From Pseudomonas japonica (GTDB taxonomy: Bacteria; Pseudomonadota; Gammaproteobacteria; Pseudomonadales; Pseudomonadaceae): a stretch of 64,000 nt of DNA. Both the position numbers and the translations under genes were made by a program. Position 1 is the first letter of the stretch. Each line of letters starts with the position of its first letter. This document shows, one piece after another, positions 17,059 to 26,575 of this stretch. The DNA lies in contig NZ_JAAMQU010000008.1 of assembly GCF_013522925.1 (NCBI RefSeq), positions 220,767 through 284,766 on the forward strand, in the 5' to 3' direction. The notes beneath the pieces were generated by a model. That model was not told the origin of the DNA. It did no database searches and worked only from the letters and a program-made list of their open reading frames with translations.

Positions 17059-18147
17059 TCATCGCGGCGCATAGGGCGCCGGGTCAACAATCGGCGCTCG
17101 GCCCAACATCAGGTCCGCCAGCAGCTGACAGGACGCCGGCGCCAGCACCAATCCATTCCGGTAATGCCCACAATTGAGCCACAGCCCAGGGTGGCTGGCG
17201 ACCGGGCCAATAAACGGAATGCCTTCGGGTGATCCGGGCCGCAGCCCCGCCCAATGGCCAACCACTTCAGCACCCCGTAGCGCGGGCAGCAACTCCTCTG
17301 CCGAGGCTTTGAGGCTAGCCAGCGCCTGCTCCGTCGGCGTTTTGTCGAACCCGGCATGCTCCAGCGTACTGCCCACCAGAATGTGCCCATCCCGCCGAGG
17401 GATCGCATACCGCGTGCGGGCGAGCACCATGGCTGGCAGAAAATCTTCAGCGCATTTGAACAGGATCATCTGACCTTTTACCGGCTGAACGGGCAGCGCC
17501 AGCCCCAGCGTACCCAGAAGCTTTCCGCTCCAGGCGCCCGCCGTAAGCACCACCTGATCGCCGCGCAGCTCACCCTCATCGGTGAGCACACCGCCAATGC
17601 GCCCCTGATCCTCGATAAAGCCGGTAACAGGCACATGCTCCCGCAGCGTGACATTGGGCAATGCCTCCAGCGCCGCCCGCAGGGCCTTCACCAATCTGGG
17701 GTTACGCACATTGGCTACATCTGCCATATGGATGCCGCGGCTGAAACCTGGCCCGAGCACCGAGACCTTGCGGTAAACCTCCTCGATCGGTACTTGGCTC
17801 AGCGGCCGGGCCTGAGCCCGCGCCCAGTCGAGGGCTTGCGCTTCATCGTCGAGGTCCAGCCAGTACAAGCCGGTGACGTGAACTTCAGGGTCCACGCCGG
17901 TACGCCCGAACAAGTGATCGCCCAGCTGTGGATAAAAATCCTGAGACCAATGGGCCAGCGCGGTAACCGCCGGGCTGTAGCGCCACGGATACAACGGCGA
18001 GACTATCCCGCCCCCGGCCCAGGACGCTTCCTTTCCCGCCTGCTGACGGTCCAGCACGGTCACGCGCGCGCCTGCGCTGGCCAGGTTCAGGGCAGTGAGC
18101 AGGCCGATCACGCCGGCGCCTACGATCAGGATGTGTTCTTCGCTCAT
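17059..18147 (-). CDS. thiO: FAD-dependent glycine oxidase ThiO
   Basis: 362 residues of the DAO family. The N-terminal Rossmann dinucleotide motif ILIVGAGVIGLLTALNLAS is followed by VLDRQQAGKEASWAGGG, and the C-terminal part has HWAGLRPGSPEGIPFIG and NCGHYRNGLVLAP, characteristic of glycine oxidases. ThiO supplies dehydroglycine for the thiazole moiety of thiamin. It ends facing pilR and lies downstream of pilE on the same strand; in P. aeruginosa a homologous gene also sits next to pilR. Confidence 0.88.
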   Translation of the reverse strand: MSEEHILIVGAGVIGLLTALNLASAGARVTVLDRQQAGKEASWAGGGIVSPLYPWRYSPAVTALAHWSQDFYPQLGDHLFGRTGVDPEVHVTGLYWLDLDDEAQALDWARAQARPLSQVPIEEVYRKVSVLGPGFSRGIHMADVANVRNPRLVKALRAALEALPNVTLREHVPVTGFIEDQGRIGGVLTDEGELRGDQVVLTAGAWSGKLLGTLGLALPVQPVKGQMILFKCAEDFLPAMVLARTRYAIPRRDGHILVGSTLEHAGFDKTPTEQALASLKASAEELLPALRGAEVVGHWAGLRPGSPEGIPFIGPVASHPGLWLNCGHYRNGLVLAPASCQLLADLMLGRAPIVDPAPYAPR

Positions 18148-18162
18148 CAGGCTTGCGTTACC

Positions 18163-18576
18163 TTAGCGGCCCCAGCAGAAGGCGGTTGTAACGCCTGTCG
18201 TGGCGCCGGGATTGGTCCGTTGGCCAGTATTGGTAAGCTGGAAAGACCCGCAGACATCAGTCGCCATCATGGTGTTGTTGACGGGCGTTGCGGTAAGGGT
18301 AAACGTGGTTTTATCCCGGGCAACCGCAATGTTGTACCAAGCGTTTCCGGTAGGGTTCGCGGTGGTGATGCTGTCGGTGTTGCTGTATTGCCCAGCCTTG
18401 GAATAATGCCGTTCCAACGTCTGGGCAGATTCCGTCAGCAATTGGACGATTTCCGCCCGGTGCGTCTTTCGCACATATTTGGTGTAGCTCGGGTAAGCGA
18501 TCGCCGCGAGGATGCCGATGATCGCAACGGCAATCATCAGCTCAATCAACGTAAAACCCTTCAATGAGCCTTTCAT
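18163..18576 (-). CDS. pilE: PilE-type minor pilin
   Basis: 137 residues. The type III prepilin leader [31 protein letters not shown] is cleaved after Gly7 by PilD, leaving an N-methylated Phe and Glu5 of the mature protein. Two Cys near the C-terminus (VCGSFQ and FCWGR) could form the D-region disulfide. It follows pilY1 by 9 bases, so no pilY2 gene fits between them, and is the last gene of the minor pilin operon. Confidence 0.9.
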   Translation of the reverse strand: MKGSLKGFTLIELMIAVAIIGILAAIAYPSYTKYVRKTHRAEIVQLLTESAQTLERHYSKAGQYSNTDSITTANPTGNAWYNIAVARDKTTFTLTATPVNNTMMATDVCGSFQLTNTGQRTNPGATTGVTTAFCWGR

Positions 18577-18585
18577 GTTTACCTC

Positions 18586-21500
18586 TTACTGTATCTGTCG
18601 CCACATGATGCGCCTGTTGGGGCTGCTGGTACCGTCGCCATCGTCGGGAGGGGGGTTAGGGTCATCTGCCGGATTGCGGGGTCCCTTTTCCTTGAGCGTG
18701 GTGACTGATCCGGAGGAGGAGTTGACAACTTTGGTGTCCGGATTTCCGGCAGCATCTTCCACCACGCCATTCAGCGTGGGAATGCCCGCCCCGAAGATCA
18801 TGCCTGCGGAGATGGCGTCGGAGCTATCAACCACGCCGTCGCCGTTGGTATCGATCACAGCATAGGTCAACATATTCCCGGTAAGCGCCGAGAGCTCTAC
18901 CAGCCTGCCAAAGCCTTGGCTGGCACAGGGGTCGGTGGTATCGACCCCTGCAGTGGTGAACAGGATTCGCCCGCGTGTATAAGCAGCCTGGTAGATCACG
19001 CGCTCTCCGACCAAGGTGTTGTTGTAGCTTAATGGCAGGTACCACCCGCTCTTCGTGGTGTAATCGACCGAGTTCTGGGACACGGTAAGGTACTGCCCCC
19101 CAGTTGCGCTGAACGACCCGGTGATGGATTGGGCCTGAAGGTTACTGACGGTCAGGTTCCCCGAAGCGCTGGTGGCATCGAGCACTGCGTAGAAGCTTTG
19201 AGTGGCGGTGGTGGTTTTGTCGCTGGTTTCAAGAAGTTTGCCCGTGCCGAAATACACCATGTAGCCTTTGCCGCTGTAGGTCGTCACCAAGGGTGGTGCG
19301 GTGATAGGCTGGGCTGCGCCGCCGGGGGCGGTGAACAGCGGGTTGCCGGAAAACGCCGTCTTCCAGCTGGACGGATTGGTACTAGTCAGGTCGAACTTCC
19401 ACATCCGGCCTTTAAGGTCGCCAGCATAGGCAGCCTGAACCACATTGTTGGCATTGACCACGAGCTTGACCGACGACAAGCCATTGTCCGTTTCGCTGGT
19501 ATTGATCACGATCTTGCGGATTAGCGATCCGTCCGCCACATTCACAACATAGAGCGCAGCCACTCCACTGTTACTGCCGTAGCCGTTGGAAATAAAGGCT
19601 GCCCAAGTCCCGTCAGCCAAGCGCGCGACCTCTGGCTTGGCATAGGCGTAGCCAAGGTCGTTCCAACTGTCAGTAGCACTAGCAGCGGCAGGCGCGCGAA
19701 TCTCCCACAGTGCTTTCAGCGCATTACCGGCGGTTGCATCAAACAGCTGGATCGCATAGAAGGCCTTGCCTGCCCCCCCCATACCGCCGAACGCGACGGT
19801 TTTCCAGGTGCTGCCGGGCTTTACATCGAACACAGCCAGTTGGCCGTCGTTCAGGAACTTGTGGGTGGTGCCGTTGATGTACGTCGGGTCAGCAACGGTG
19901 ACTAACCCTGGCAAGGCCGGGGACGGCAAGAAGCCATAGCGCCGTGCGCCCGTATTAGCATTCAGCACGTTGGTCAAGCCATCGTTAGCGTTCACGATCA
20001 GGCTGCTTGTCATGTTAGCGGCCTTGGTGGTGAGGTAGCTGCTGTAGGTGTACTCACCTGTTGCATCGGTGGCGGTCTGGTCCGTGGGTGCGGCCAGCAC
20101 CACGGGGGAGTCGACAATATCCCCGAGTAACACGCTGCGAACCTTCAGCCCCGCCTTGCTGCTGGTGCCTTTGACCCACTCGATCAAATCGGAGCCCGTC
20201 ACGCTTGCGCCCGTACTGCTCCGCGTACTCAAGCTAGACAAGCTTGTCGTTAAAGATGCCTGTTGGGTTGTGGCGAGGTTGGCATAGGCCAAGGTTACGG
20301 CGGCGTTGGTAGCCGTATTCCACGACTCGAAACTGCCCCCGGTGGTGCCAGCAGCCATCGTGGTATTGGTGGTCCATGCCGGTGTGCCGGTGGTGTTCAA
20401 GGTGCCATCGCTGGCGAAGGCGAACGCCCGGATGGTGCCCCGCCAGTCCGTGGGGTCGTAGAGGCTCTGGTAATAATAGTTGGCGTTATAGGTGGTAGAC
20501 GACGCAGTGGTGCCACCGCCCCCAGAGCCCGAGCGTGAGCTGATATCGTTCAAAGCCTGGGTTAATACCGCTGTAAGGGTAGCGCTGTCAGTGGCTTGGT
20601 AGTACTTGCCATAACCATAGGTGGCCGCATCGGACAACATTTGGTTTGCCGCAGTAAATCCGACGGTATAGGTCACCAAGTTTTGCTTGGGAAAATCCGT
20701 GGCGTCCCAGCTTTTGCCAGAAAGGTCAGTACCGTTACTGGTGTTGGTCGCGGTGCGAAGGTCTATGTCATACCCGAACTTGGCGATGTCATCGAGGTAG
20801 AGCGAATCGCCCTCGGCATCTCCGCTGGTAGGGTTGTCGCCGTCGTTGCTTACGTTATCCCAATTGGGCAGTTTGTTCGCAGACGTTATTGCCGGATCAT
20901 TGGTCGGGAAACTACGGTCATAGGTGGGCAAGCCGTCAGTGATGACCACCCCGAAATTCTTCTGGCATCGGTACTGTATCGGGCTGGTGTAGGTGCTCGG
21001 TGAGCTGTTGTAATACGGGGCCATTGACCGGAAATAGCGAGTGACTTCGTAGTAGCTTTCCGCTAGCGGCGTGTTGGCTACCGCACCTAGTGCGTTGATA
21101 GAACTTACAAGGTTGTTGTAGTTGGTCGTGGCTTGGGAGCTGGTGGTGCTCGTGGTGGCCTGCAGGTCTGTAATGGACCGCACAATGTATCCGCCAGGCC
21201 CACGGTCGGCGTTGGTTGGCGAGTTGAAGGTCGCCAGGCCCATGCGCAACGCGCGGTTGGCGGTAACCAGCGAGGCGGATACGGTACGGGCGACGTTGAT
21301 GCGATAGTCCGTGGGGACGCTGCCGTCTGTATAGTCTTTGCTGGTGGTTGAGTTCGACAACAAACCTATCAGATAGGCAATGTACCGTGTTGAATAGCGG
21401 GTACCCTCGCTACCCACCGGATCGGGCAACTTGAGGCAGATACGGCTGCCGAGACTGTATCGATAAAAACCATAGTACCCAGTGCTACAGCCCCCCTTGT

Positions 21501-21819
21501 ACAGGCTGCTCAGCAATAGGTTTTCGTTGTCCATGTCCTGGGCAGCGATATTGCTGCAGTTATCATCTCGGGTACAGGTGTACAACTGAGTACGAGTGAC
21601 AGACTGGTCGAAGGCCGTCGCCCGTATAATGTTGTTCATACTCCCGGAGTCGTCTACGAGCAGCATCACATTCGGCGCGACTGCGGCGGAGCTCAACAAC
21701 GGGGCACTTGCCGGTGTAAACGCAGCATACGCGGGTACGGAGGCATAAAGCCCTAATAGCACGCCAGCAAGCGCGGCGCGCCAGCTGAAGGGCTGCGGCC
21801 TAGTTGCAGTTTTTTGCAT
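18586..21819 (-). CDS. pilY1: PilY1, type IV pilus tip-associated adhesin
   Basis: 1077 residues from the ATG at 21819. A signal peptide (AALAGVLLGLYASVPAYA) precedes a von Willebrand A domain with MIDAS DDSGS (D56, S58, S60), a central region, and the C-terminal PilY1 beta-propeller (from about residue 550) with an EF-hand-like calcium loop DTNGDGVVDSSD near the end. PilY1 primes pilus assembly with the minor pilins and mediates surface sensing. The start overlaps pilX by 20 bases; longer frames run antiparallel through pilX coding sequence and lack a signal peptide. Confidence 0.92.
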   Translation of the reverse strand: MQKTATRPQPFSWRAALAGVLLGLYASVPAYAAFTPASAPLLSSAAVAPNVMLLVDDSGSMNNIIRATAFDQSVTRTQLYTCTRDDNCSNIAAQDMDNENLLLSSLYKGGCSTGYYGFYRYSLGSRICLKLPDPVGSEGTRYSTRYIAYLIGLLSNSTTSKDYTDGSVPTDYRINVARTVSASLVTANRALRMGLATFNSPTNADRGPGGYIVRSITDLQATTSTTSSQATTNYNNLVSSINALGAVANTPLAESYYEVTRYFRSMAPYYNSSPSTYTSPIQYRCQKNFGVVITDGLPTYDRSFPTNDPAITSANKLPNWDNVSNDGDNPTSGDAEGDSLYLDDIAKFGYDIDLRTATNTSNGTDLSGKSWDATDFPKQNLVTYTVGFTAANQMLSDAATYGYGKYYQATDSATLTAVLTQALNDISSRSGSGGGGTTASSTTYNANYYYQSLYDPTDWRGTIRAFAFASDGTLNTTGTPAWTTNTTMAAGTTGGSFESWNTATNAAVTLAYANLATTQQASLTTSLSSLSTRSSTGASVTGSDLIEWVKGTSSKAGLKVRSVLLGDIVDSPVVLAAPTDQTATDATGEYTYSSYLTTKAANMTSSLIVNANDGLTNVLNANTGARRYGFLPSPALPGLVTVADPTYINGTTHKFLNDGQLAVFDVKPGSTWKTVAFGGMGGAGKAFYAIQLFDATAGNALKALWEIRAPAAASATDSWNDLGYAYAKPEVARLADGTWAAFISNGYGSNSGVAALYVVNVADGSLIRKIVINTSETDNGLSSVKLVVNANNVVQAAYAGDLKGRMWKFDLTSTNPSSWKTAFSGNPLFTAPGGAAQPITAPPLVTTYSGKGYMVYFGTGKLLETSDKTTTATQSFYAVLDATSASGNLTVSNLQAQSITGSFSATGGQYLTVSQNSVDYTTKSGWYLPLSYNNTLVGERVIYQAAYTRGRILFTTAGVDTTDPCASQGFGRLVELSALTGNMLTYAVIDTNGDGVVDSSDAISAGMIFGAGIPTLNGVVEDAAGNPDTKVVNSSSGSVTTLKEKGPRNPADDPNPPPDDGDGTSSPNRRIMWRQIQ

Positions 21820-22312
21820 AAATGCTCTCCAGCGCAGTGCGGGCGTTGCCAACCATGCCGATACTCGTAATGCGATAAAGCGTTTGAGATTCATTGTCGG
21901 AGCCAGCCGTGGTACAGCCCAGTGCGGTTTTGGCAAGCCCCAACTGCTGCACAGCATATAGCCCACCGGTACCCGCCTGCACCCAAAGTGCATTCACCCC
22001 CTGCCCTGCTGTTTCTCGCGTGGCGGAGTCGGAAGGTGGCGCGCAGGCGGCTACGCTGCCACAGGCGGCGAGCACATAGGTAGCCTTGCTGACTGCCGTT
22101 TCCCCAACGCGTAAAGCGGCTTCCGCCACTTGGAAGGACTGGTTACGGAACTGCACGCTGCTACTCATTTTTTCCTGAAGGGTTGAATTCTGGATGGAGC
22201 TCAGACCAATAAGCGTGAGCAGCAAAAGAAAAACCAAGGCCACGATCAGTGCCATACCTTGTTCGCGGCGGGATGGGGCCACCGGCGAGCCCTGCTTGCG
22301 CGCGCCGCTCAT
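21800..22312 (-). CDS. pilX: PilX minor pilin
   Basis: 170 residues. A PilX_N-type segment REQGMALIVALVFLLLLTLIGLSSIQNS has Gly before Met instead of the usual Phe, as is normal for PilX/GspK-type proteins, and is followed by TLQEKMSS and a conserved AEAALRVGE stretch. It belongs to the priming complex at the pilus tip. Its ATG overlaps the pilW stop (ATGA). Confidence 0.9.
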   Translation of the reverse strand: MSGARKQGSPVAPSRREQGMALIVALVFLLLLTLIGLSSIQNSTLQEKMSSSVQFRNQSFQVAEAALRVGETAVSKATYVLAACGSVAACAPPSDSATRETAGQGVNALWVQAGTGGLYAVQQLGLAKTALGCTTAGSDNESQTLYRITSIGMVGNARTALESIYAKNCN

Positions 22313-23040
22313 TGCAGGCGGTTCCGCAGCGCAGCCACTACCGAATACGTACGGTCGCGGGTTCGGTTCGCTGTGTCCGTCAGCACAAGGGTCAACCGCA
22401 CGGTCCGGATCCTCTCCAGCTGGGCAGCCGTTACCGTTGTCACGTAGCTGGTGACCGTGGTATCGCTGGCACTGCCCGACAGGCCAAAGCGTACCTGGAA
22501 GTCCTTCACATTACTGATGAGAGGCTGCTGGGCGCCGACAGCTCCGGTGAGGATCTGGCTATCTTTGAAGGAATATGTCACCTGACGTAACGGAAAGGCT
22601 ATTTGCCCGCTGGGCACCACGGCCGCACCGTTGGTCGCGGTCGCGACGCTTCGACAGTCAGTGAGAATGGTCCATGTTGGGGCTGTGCCAGCAGTGCCCA
22701 CGTCAGCGGTCACCATTTGCAGGCGGTTACCGTTGGTGCCGTCCACCGTCCAGCTGATCGGCGTCGCCAAGGCAGCAGTAAACAGGGCGGGGCTGGTAGC
22801 CGGCAATGTGATGCTGTCTGTACTCAAACATCCGAACATTCCTGTCATGCGGATTTCCTGGCTCATCCGTGAAAGCAGGTAGCGGGCGTCCTCCTGCATG
22901 GCAGAGGCGGCGTTTTGGGTCAGGTAGGTATTTTTGGCGGAGATAAACGTCTGGGTCACGCCAAGTACGATGATCAAGCCAAGCACCAAGGCGACCATCA
23001 GCTCGATAAGGGTGAGCCCACTCTGGCTGCGGCCGGTCAT
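22309..23040 (-). CDS. pilW: PilW minor pilin
   Basis: 243 residues. The prepilin leader QSG/LTLIELMVALVLGLIIVLGV is followed by a long ectodomain containing LLSRMSQEIRMTGMFGC, typical of PilW. It has Cys residues (MFGCL, LTDCRS) for a likely disulfide. Its ATG overlaps the pilV stop by ATGA, and it ends overlapping pilX. Confidence 0.9.
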   Translation of the reverse strand: MTGRSQSGLTLIELMVALVLGLIIVLGVTQTFISAKNTYLTQNAASAMQEDARYLLSRMSQEIRMTGMFGCLSTDSITLPATSPALFTAALATPISWTVDGTNGNRLQMVTADVGTAGTAPTWTILTDCRSVATATNGAAVVPSGQIAFPLRQVTYSFKDSQILTGAVGAQQPLISNVKDFQVRFGLSGSASDTTVTSYVTTVTAAQLERIRTVRLTLVLTDTANRTRDRTYSVVAALRNRLQ

Positions 23041-23513
23041 TGGGTTGTCACTCCACCTGTGGCAACCCGGCTGCGTAGCACGAAGGTCTGGGCCGTTGAA
23101 CTGTCAGCCACCGAGCCATTGGCCGTTACCTGTTTGCCGGCACGAGAATCGTCCCAGGTAATGGTAATGGTGTAGACCACGGTGTCGGTAAGTACGATGG
23201 TGGCATTAGTGCCGCCGAGGTCGGTCACGTTTTGCCTGAAATCCATCAGGTCCTGGGTGGCCACCGTAGCGGAGGTGGTTCCGGTCGGCGCGGCCGCCAG
23301 GCTGGTAAGGGCGTATTTTCCACTCGGGTTAGCCCGGATTCGGTCCATCATGTCATAGGCAACGAAACTGACTTTGGTGCGCAGGTCGGCGCTGTCCGTG
23401 TATTTCAAGGCATTGATCTGCAACGCAGCAGCGCCGAGGAGTGCCACCGTCATGATCAACAGGGCAATAAGCACCTCGATCAGGGAAATACCTGACTGCT
23501 GCCTGCTCAGCAT
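23037..23513 (-). CDS. pilV: PilV minor pilin
   Basis: 158 residues. The prepilin leader QSG/ISLIEVLIALLIMTVALLGAAALQ is characteristic of PilV/GspI, followed by AYDMMDRIRANPSG. Seven bases overlap with the end of fimU. Together with FimU, PilW, PilX and PilE it links PilY1 to the pilus fibre. Confidence 0.9.
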   Translation of the reverse strand: MLSRQQSGISLIEVLIALLIMTVALLGAAALQINALKYTDSADLRTKVSFVAYDMMDRIRANPSGKYALTSLAAAPTGTTSATVATQDLMDFRQNVTDLGGTNATIVLTDTVVYTITITWDDSRAGKQVTANGSVADSSTAQTFVLRSRVATGGVTTQ

Positions 23514-23989
23514 CCGGAGGCCGCTCCGTTGGGTACAACCCGCCCGTTCACGCAGACCAGAATGGTTCGCACAATCGTGCCATTCTTGTAGGTAAGCAAG
23601 GTTTGGGCGGTGGGGACGGCAAGCGCCCCTAGGCTATTGAACTCAATGTAGTCAGGAGTCACAGTGCCGGCGGCAATGGTGAGCGTAGGGCTGCCGCCGA
23701 GCCCGGGCAACCGGCGCAACTCGGTTACAGAGGTGCTGATGACCTGTACGGCCAGGTCACCCGTCCATATCCCTGTATTGACCGGTGCCACACGCACCCG
23801 CAGCCCACGATTGATCGCTTCGAGGCGTGCGTAGCTCAGTGCCCGAGCGATTTCCGCAGCATCAGCCTCGCTGCGGTTGCGGGCGATCAGGGTAGTGAAG
23901 CCAGGTACCACCATGGTCACGCCGATAATCAGGACGGCCACCGTAATCAGCAACTCGACCAGCGTAAATCCCTTGTTACCGTGCCGCAT
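23507..23989 (-). CDS. fimU: FimU minor pilin (GspH/FimT family)
   Basis: 160 residues from the ATG at 23989, preceded by GGGGGAG. The leader MRHGNKG/FTLVELLITVAVLIIGVTMVVPGF fits a prepilin, followed by RSEADAAEIARALSYARLEAINRG, the GspH-family helix, and a C-terminal Cys pair (VCVNGR, SGC). It is the first gene of the minor pilin operon. Confidence 0.88.
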   Translation of the reverse strand: MRHGNKGFTLVELLITVAVLIIGVTMVVPGFTTLIARNRSEADAAEIARALSYARLEAINRGLRVRVAPVNTGIWTGDLAVQVISTSVTELRRLPGLGGSPTLTIAAGTVTPDYIEFNSLGALAVPTAQTLLTYKNGTIVRTILVCVNGRVVPNGAASGC

Positions 23990-24013
23990 TGGACGCTCCC
24001 CCTCGACGCACCG

Positions 24014-24019
24014 ACTATA
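24014..24019 (-). promoter_or_regulatory. Putative -10 box of the fimU operon
   Basis: TATAGT on the minus strand (24019-24014) lies about 25 bases before the fimU ATG, with only a weak -35 (TGGTCC) at 17 bases. It is within the fimU/fimT divergent gap. Confidence 0.35.
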
Positions 24020-24120
24020 AACCAGCTTCGGCGCCGGACCACTCAGCAAAGCATATACGGTTATTTCCCACTAATCAGCGCAAGGAAGCGCTGTGGAGGA
24101 ATATTTCAAGGATGATCGCC

Positions 24121-24666
24121 ATGCACCCTCAAGACACCGCCAGCCTTGGCTATTCGTTGCTGGAGCTTTTGGTAGCCATTGCTGTGCTTGTCGCCATCGC
24201 AGGGCTTGCCGTGCCAAATTTCAGGGTACTTATCGCGACGCATGAACGGCAGCTTCTGGCTGACGAATTGTCCAGTAGCCTGCGGGCCGCGCGCATGGAA
24301 GCCATCAACCGAAACAGAACTGTCATCGTCCAGGCCATGGAGGAAGACTGGGCGAAGGGCTGGAGAATCATCGTGGATGAAACCGGAAAAGGGTCGGCCG
24401 ATTCGAACAATCCCACCCTTGTCATTCGCCGGGGCAACGCCCGCATACAGGCTGTTGCCACAAAGAACATGCAAGCTCAGGTCGCATTCAACTATCTAGG
24501 GATTCCACGGTCGAGCAGCCACGCGGCGCTTAACGGTTCGATACACTTTTGCGACCCGAAAGGTAGTGATCGCCATCGACGTGTAGTGCTTGCCCGCTCC
24601 GGCCGCGTGCGGGTAGCCACGTCGCCGCCGCCCACACCGCTGTGCCCCGCTACACCAACGTCTTGA
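24121..24666 (+). CDS. FimT-like prepilin (GspH family)
   Basis: 181 residues. The leader [32 protein letters not shown] has Gly before Tyr at the PilD cleavage site and Glu at +5, followed by [24 protein letters not shown], the GspH/FimT helix. I chose the ATG at 24121 because AAGGA ends 8 bases upstream; an alternative ATG is 9 bases earlier at 24112 with GGAGGA. It is transcribed away from the fimU operon and overlaps the ispH stop by 17 bases in convergent orientation. A role as fimT (DNA uptake or minor pilin) is inferred from family. Confidence 0.8.
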   Translation: MHPQDTASLGYSLLELLVAIAVLVAIAGLAVPNFRVLIATHERQLLADELSSSLRAARMEAINRNRTVIVQAMEEDWAKGWRIIVDETGKGSADSNNPTLVIRRGNARIQAVATKNMQAQVAFNYLGIPRSSSHAALNGSIHFCDPKGSDRHRRVVLARSGRVRVATSPPPTPLCPATPTS

Positions 24667-25597
24667 CCCGCAGTTCCTTGGGCATGGAGAACGTGATGTT
24701 CTCTTCGCGCCCGGCCAATTCATCGGCACCCGTGGCGCCCCAGGCCTGAAGTTGCTGGATGACACCGCGCACCAGCACTTCGGGCGCGGAAGCACCGGCA
24801 GTGATGCCGATCCGCCCTACCCCGTCGAACCAGCCCTGCTGCATGTCCTCGGCGCCGTCAATGAGGTACGCCGGGGTACCCATGCGCTCGGCGAGCTCGC
24901 GCAGGCGGTTGGAGTTGGAGCTGTTGGGGCTACCTACCACCAATACCACGTCGCACTCGTCGGCCAGCTGCTTGACCGCGTCCTGGCGGTTTTGCGTGGC
25001 GTAACAGATGTCGTCCTTGCGTGGCCCGCCGATGTTCGGGAAGCGCCCGCGCAGGGCATCGATCACCCGACTGGTGTCGTCCATGGACAGTGTGGTCTGG
25101 GTGACGAAGGCGAGGTTGTCCGGGTTGCGCACGGCGAGCGTGGCCACGTCGGCCTCGTCCTCCACGAGGTAGATCGCGCCGCCATTGCTGGCGTCGTACT
25201 GCCCCATGGTGCCTTCGACTTCCGGGTGGCCTTCATGGCCGATCAGGATGGTTTCGCGGCCATCGCGGCTGTAGCGCGCGACCTCGATGTGCACCTTGGT
25301 CACCAACGGGCAGGTGGCATCGAACACTTTCAGCCCGCGGCCGGCCGCTTCCTGGCGCACGGCCTGGGACACGCCATGAGCGCTGAAGATCACGATCACG
25401 TTATCCGGCACTTGATCGAGTTCTTCGACGAAAATGGCGCCACGGCTGCGCAGGTCTTCGACCACGAACTTGTTGTGAACCACTTCGTGGCGCACGTAGA
25501 TCGGCGGGCCGAACACCTCGAGGGCGCGGTTGACGATCTCGATGGCTCGGTCCACGCCCGCGCAGAAGCCGCGAGGGTTGGCGAGTTTGATGTGCAT
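24650..25597 (-). CDS. ispH: 4-hydroxy-3-methylbut-2-enyl diphosphate reductase
   Basis: 315 residues; last step of the MEP isoprenoid pathway, forming IPP and DMAPP with a [4Fe-4S] cluster. The three cluster Cys are present: C12 in [12 protein letters not shown], the Cys of [11 protein letters not shown] and the Cys of [17 protein letters not shown] and [11 protein letters not shown] are also conserved. The ATG at 25597 gives the standard N-terminus [12 protein letters not shown]. It is the promoter-distal gene of the murJ-ribF-ileS-lspA-fkpB-ispH cluster. Confidence 0.97.
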   Translation of the reverse strand: MHIKLANPRGFCAGVDRAIEIVNRALEVFGPPIYVRHEVVHNKFVVEDLRSRGAIFVEELDQVPDNVIVIFSAHGVSQAVRQEAAGRGLKVFDATCPLVTKVHIEVARYSRDGRETILIGHEGHPEVEGTMGQYDASNGGAIYLVEDEADVATLAVRNPDNLAFVTQTTLSMDDTSRVIDALRGRFPNIGGPRKDDICYATQNRQDAVKQLADECDVVLVVGSPNSSNSNRLRELAERMGTPAYLIDGAEDMQQGWFDGVGRIGITAGASAPEVLVRGVIQQLQAWGATGADELAGREENITFSMPKELRVKTLV

Positions 25598-25632
25598 GCT
25601 GGGCTCCGAGGCGCTGCGCCGGTTGGGTGGGC

Positions 25633-26070
25633 TCAAAGCGCCCGAACGTCGAGGATCTGGACTTCGAAACGCAGGGTCTTGCCAGACAATGGGTGGTTGA
25701 AGTCAACGGTGACCTGCTGATCATCGAACGCTTTCACAATGCCCGGCAACTCGGCATTGGCGGCGTCGTTGAAGATCACCAGCAGGCCTTCGGCCAGCTC
25801 CATGCCCTCGAACTGTTTGCGCGGCATCACCTGCAAGTTCTGCGGGTTAGGCTGGCCGAACGCGTTCTCCGGTGGCACGGTGAGGTCGCGCTTGTCGCCG
25901 GCCTTGAGGCCGAACAGTGCATTCTCGAACCCGGGCAACAGGTTGCCGTCACCGACCTTGAAGGTGGCCGGCGCCTTGTCGAAGGTGCTGTCCACGGTAT
26001 TGCCGTCCTCCAGGTGCAACGCGAAGTGAAGCGTCACCTCGGTGTGCTGGCCGATCCGAACATCACTCAT
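25633..26070 (-). CDS. fkpB: FkpB, SlpA-type FKBP peptidyl-prolyl isomerase
   Basis: 145 residues with an FKBP fold interrupted by an IF (insert-in-flap) chaperone domain, as in SlyD/FkpB. Visible are [45 protein letters not shown] and [18 protein letters not shown]. The start MSDVRIGQ overlaps the lspA stop by 8 bases. It lacks the metal-binding C-terminal tail of SlyD. Confidence 0.93.
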   Translation of the reverse strand: MSDVRIGQHTEVTLHFALHLEDGNTVDSTFDKAPATFKVGDGNLLPGFENALFGLKAGDKRDLTVPPENAFGQPNPQNLQVMPRKQFEGMELAEGLLVIFNDAANAELPGIVKAFDDQQVTVDFNHPLSGKTLRFEVQILDVRAL

Positions 26071-26575
26071 GAACCGCTTCTCCGCTTTTCTTGCTCTTGA
26101 ACATATCCAGGGCCAGCATGATCGCGCCAACGGTAATGGCGCTGTCGGCGAGGTTGAAGGCCGGGAAGTACCACTGCCGGTCCCAGTGCACCAGCACGAA
26201 GTCGATCACATGGCCGAGGACGATACGGTCGTACAGGTTGCCGATGGCGCCGCCGAGCACCAGCGCCAGCGCGATGGCCAGCCAGGTATCGGCGCGGCCC
26301 AGCCGCTTGAGCCAGATGATCAGCACGGCGCTCACCACCACGGCGATAAGCGCGAACAGCCAGCGCTGCCAGCCGGAACTATCGGCCAGGAAACTGAAGG
26401 CCGCGCCGGTGTTGTAGGCCAGCGTCCAGCTGAAGTAGCTGGGGATCACCACGATCTGCTGATACAGCTCCAGCGTGTTTTCAAAGTACCACTTGCTGGC
26501 CTGGTCCAGTACCACCACCAGCACACTCAGCCATAGCCAAGCCAGGCGCCCGAAGCGCCCCGCCACGTCAGGCAT
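26063..26575 (-). CDS. lspA: Prolipoprotein signal peptidase (SPase II)
   Basis: 170 residues and four membrane segments. The catalytic aspartates are in [11 protein letters not shown] and [15 protein letters not shown] and [10 protein letters not shown] are the conserved N-terminal motifs. It cleaves lipoprotein signal peptides at lipoboxes such as the one in BamD. The ATG at 26575 overlaps the ileS stop by 8 bases; the Met at 26593 lies inside ileS. Confidence 0.96.
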   Translation of the reverse strand: MPDVAGRFGRLAWLWLSVLVVVLDQASKWYFENTLELYQQIVVIPSYFSWTLAYNTGAAFSFLADSSGWQRWLFALIAVVVSAVLIIWLKRLGRADTWLAIALALVLGGAIGNLYDRIVLGHVIDFVLVHWDRQWYFPAFNLADSAITVGAIMLALDMFKSKKSGEAVHE

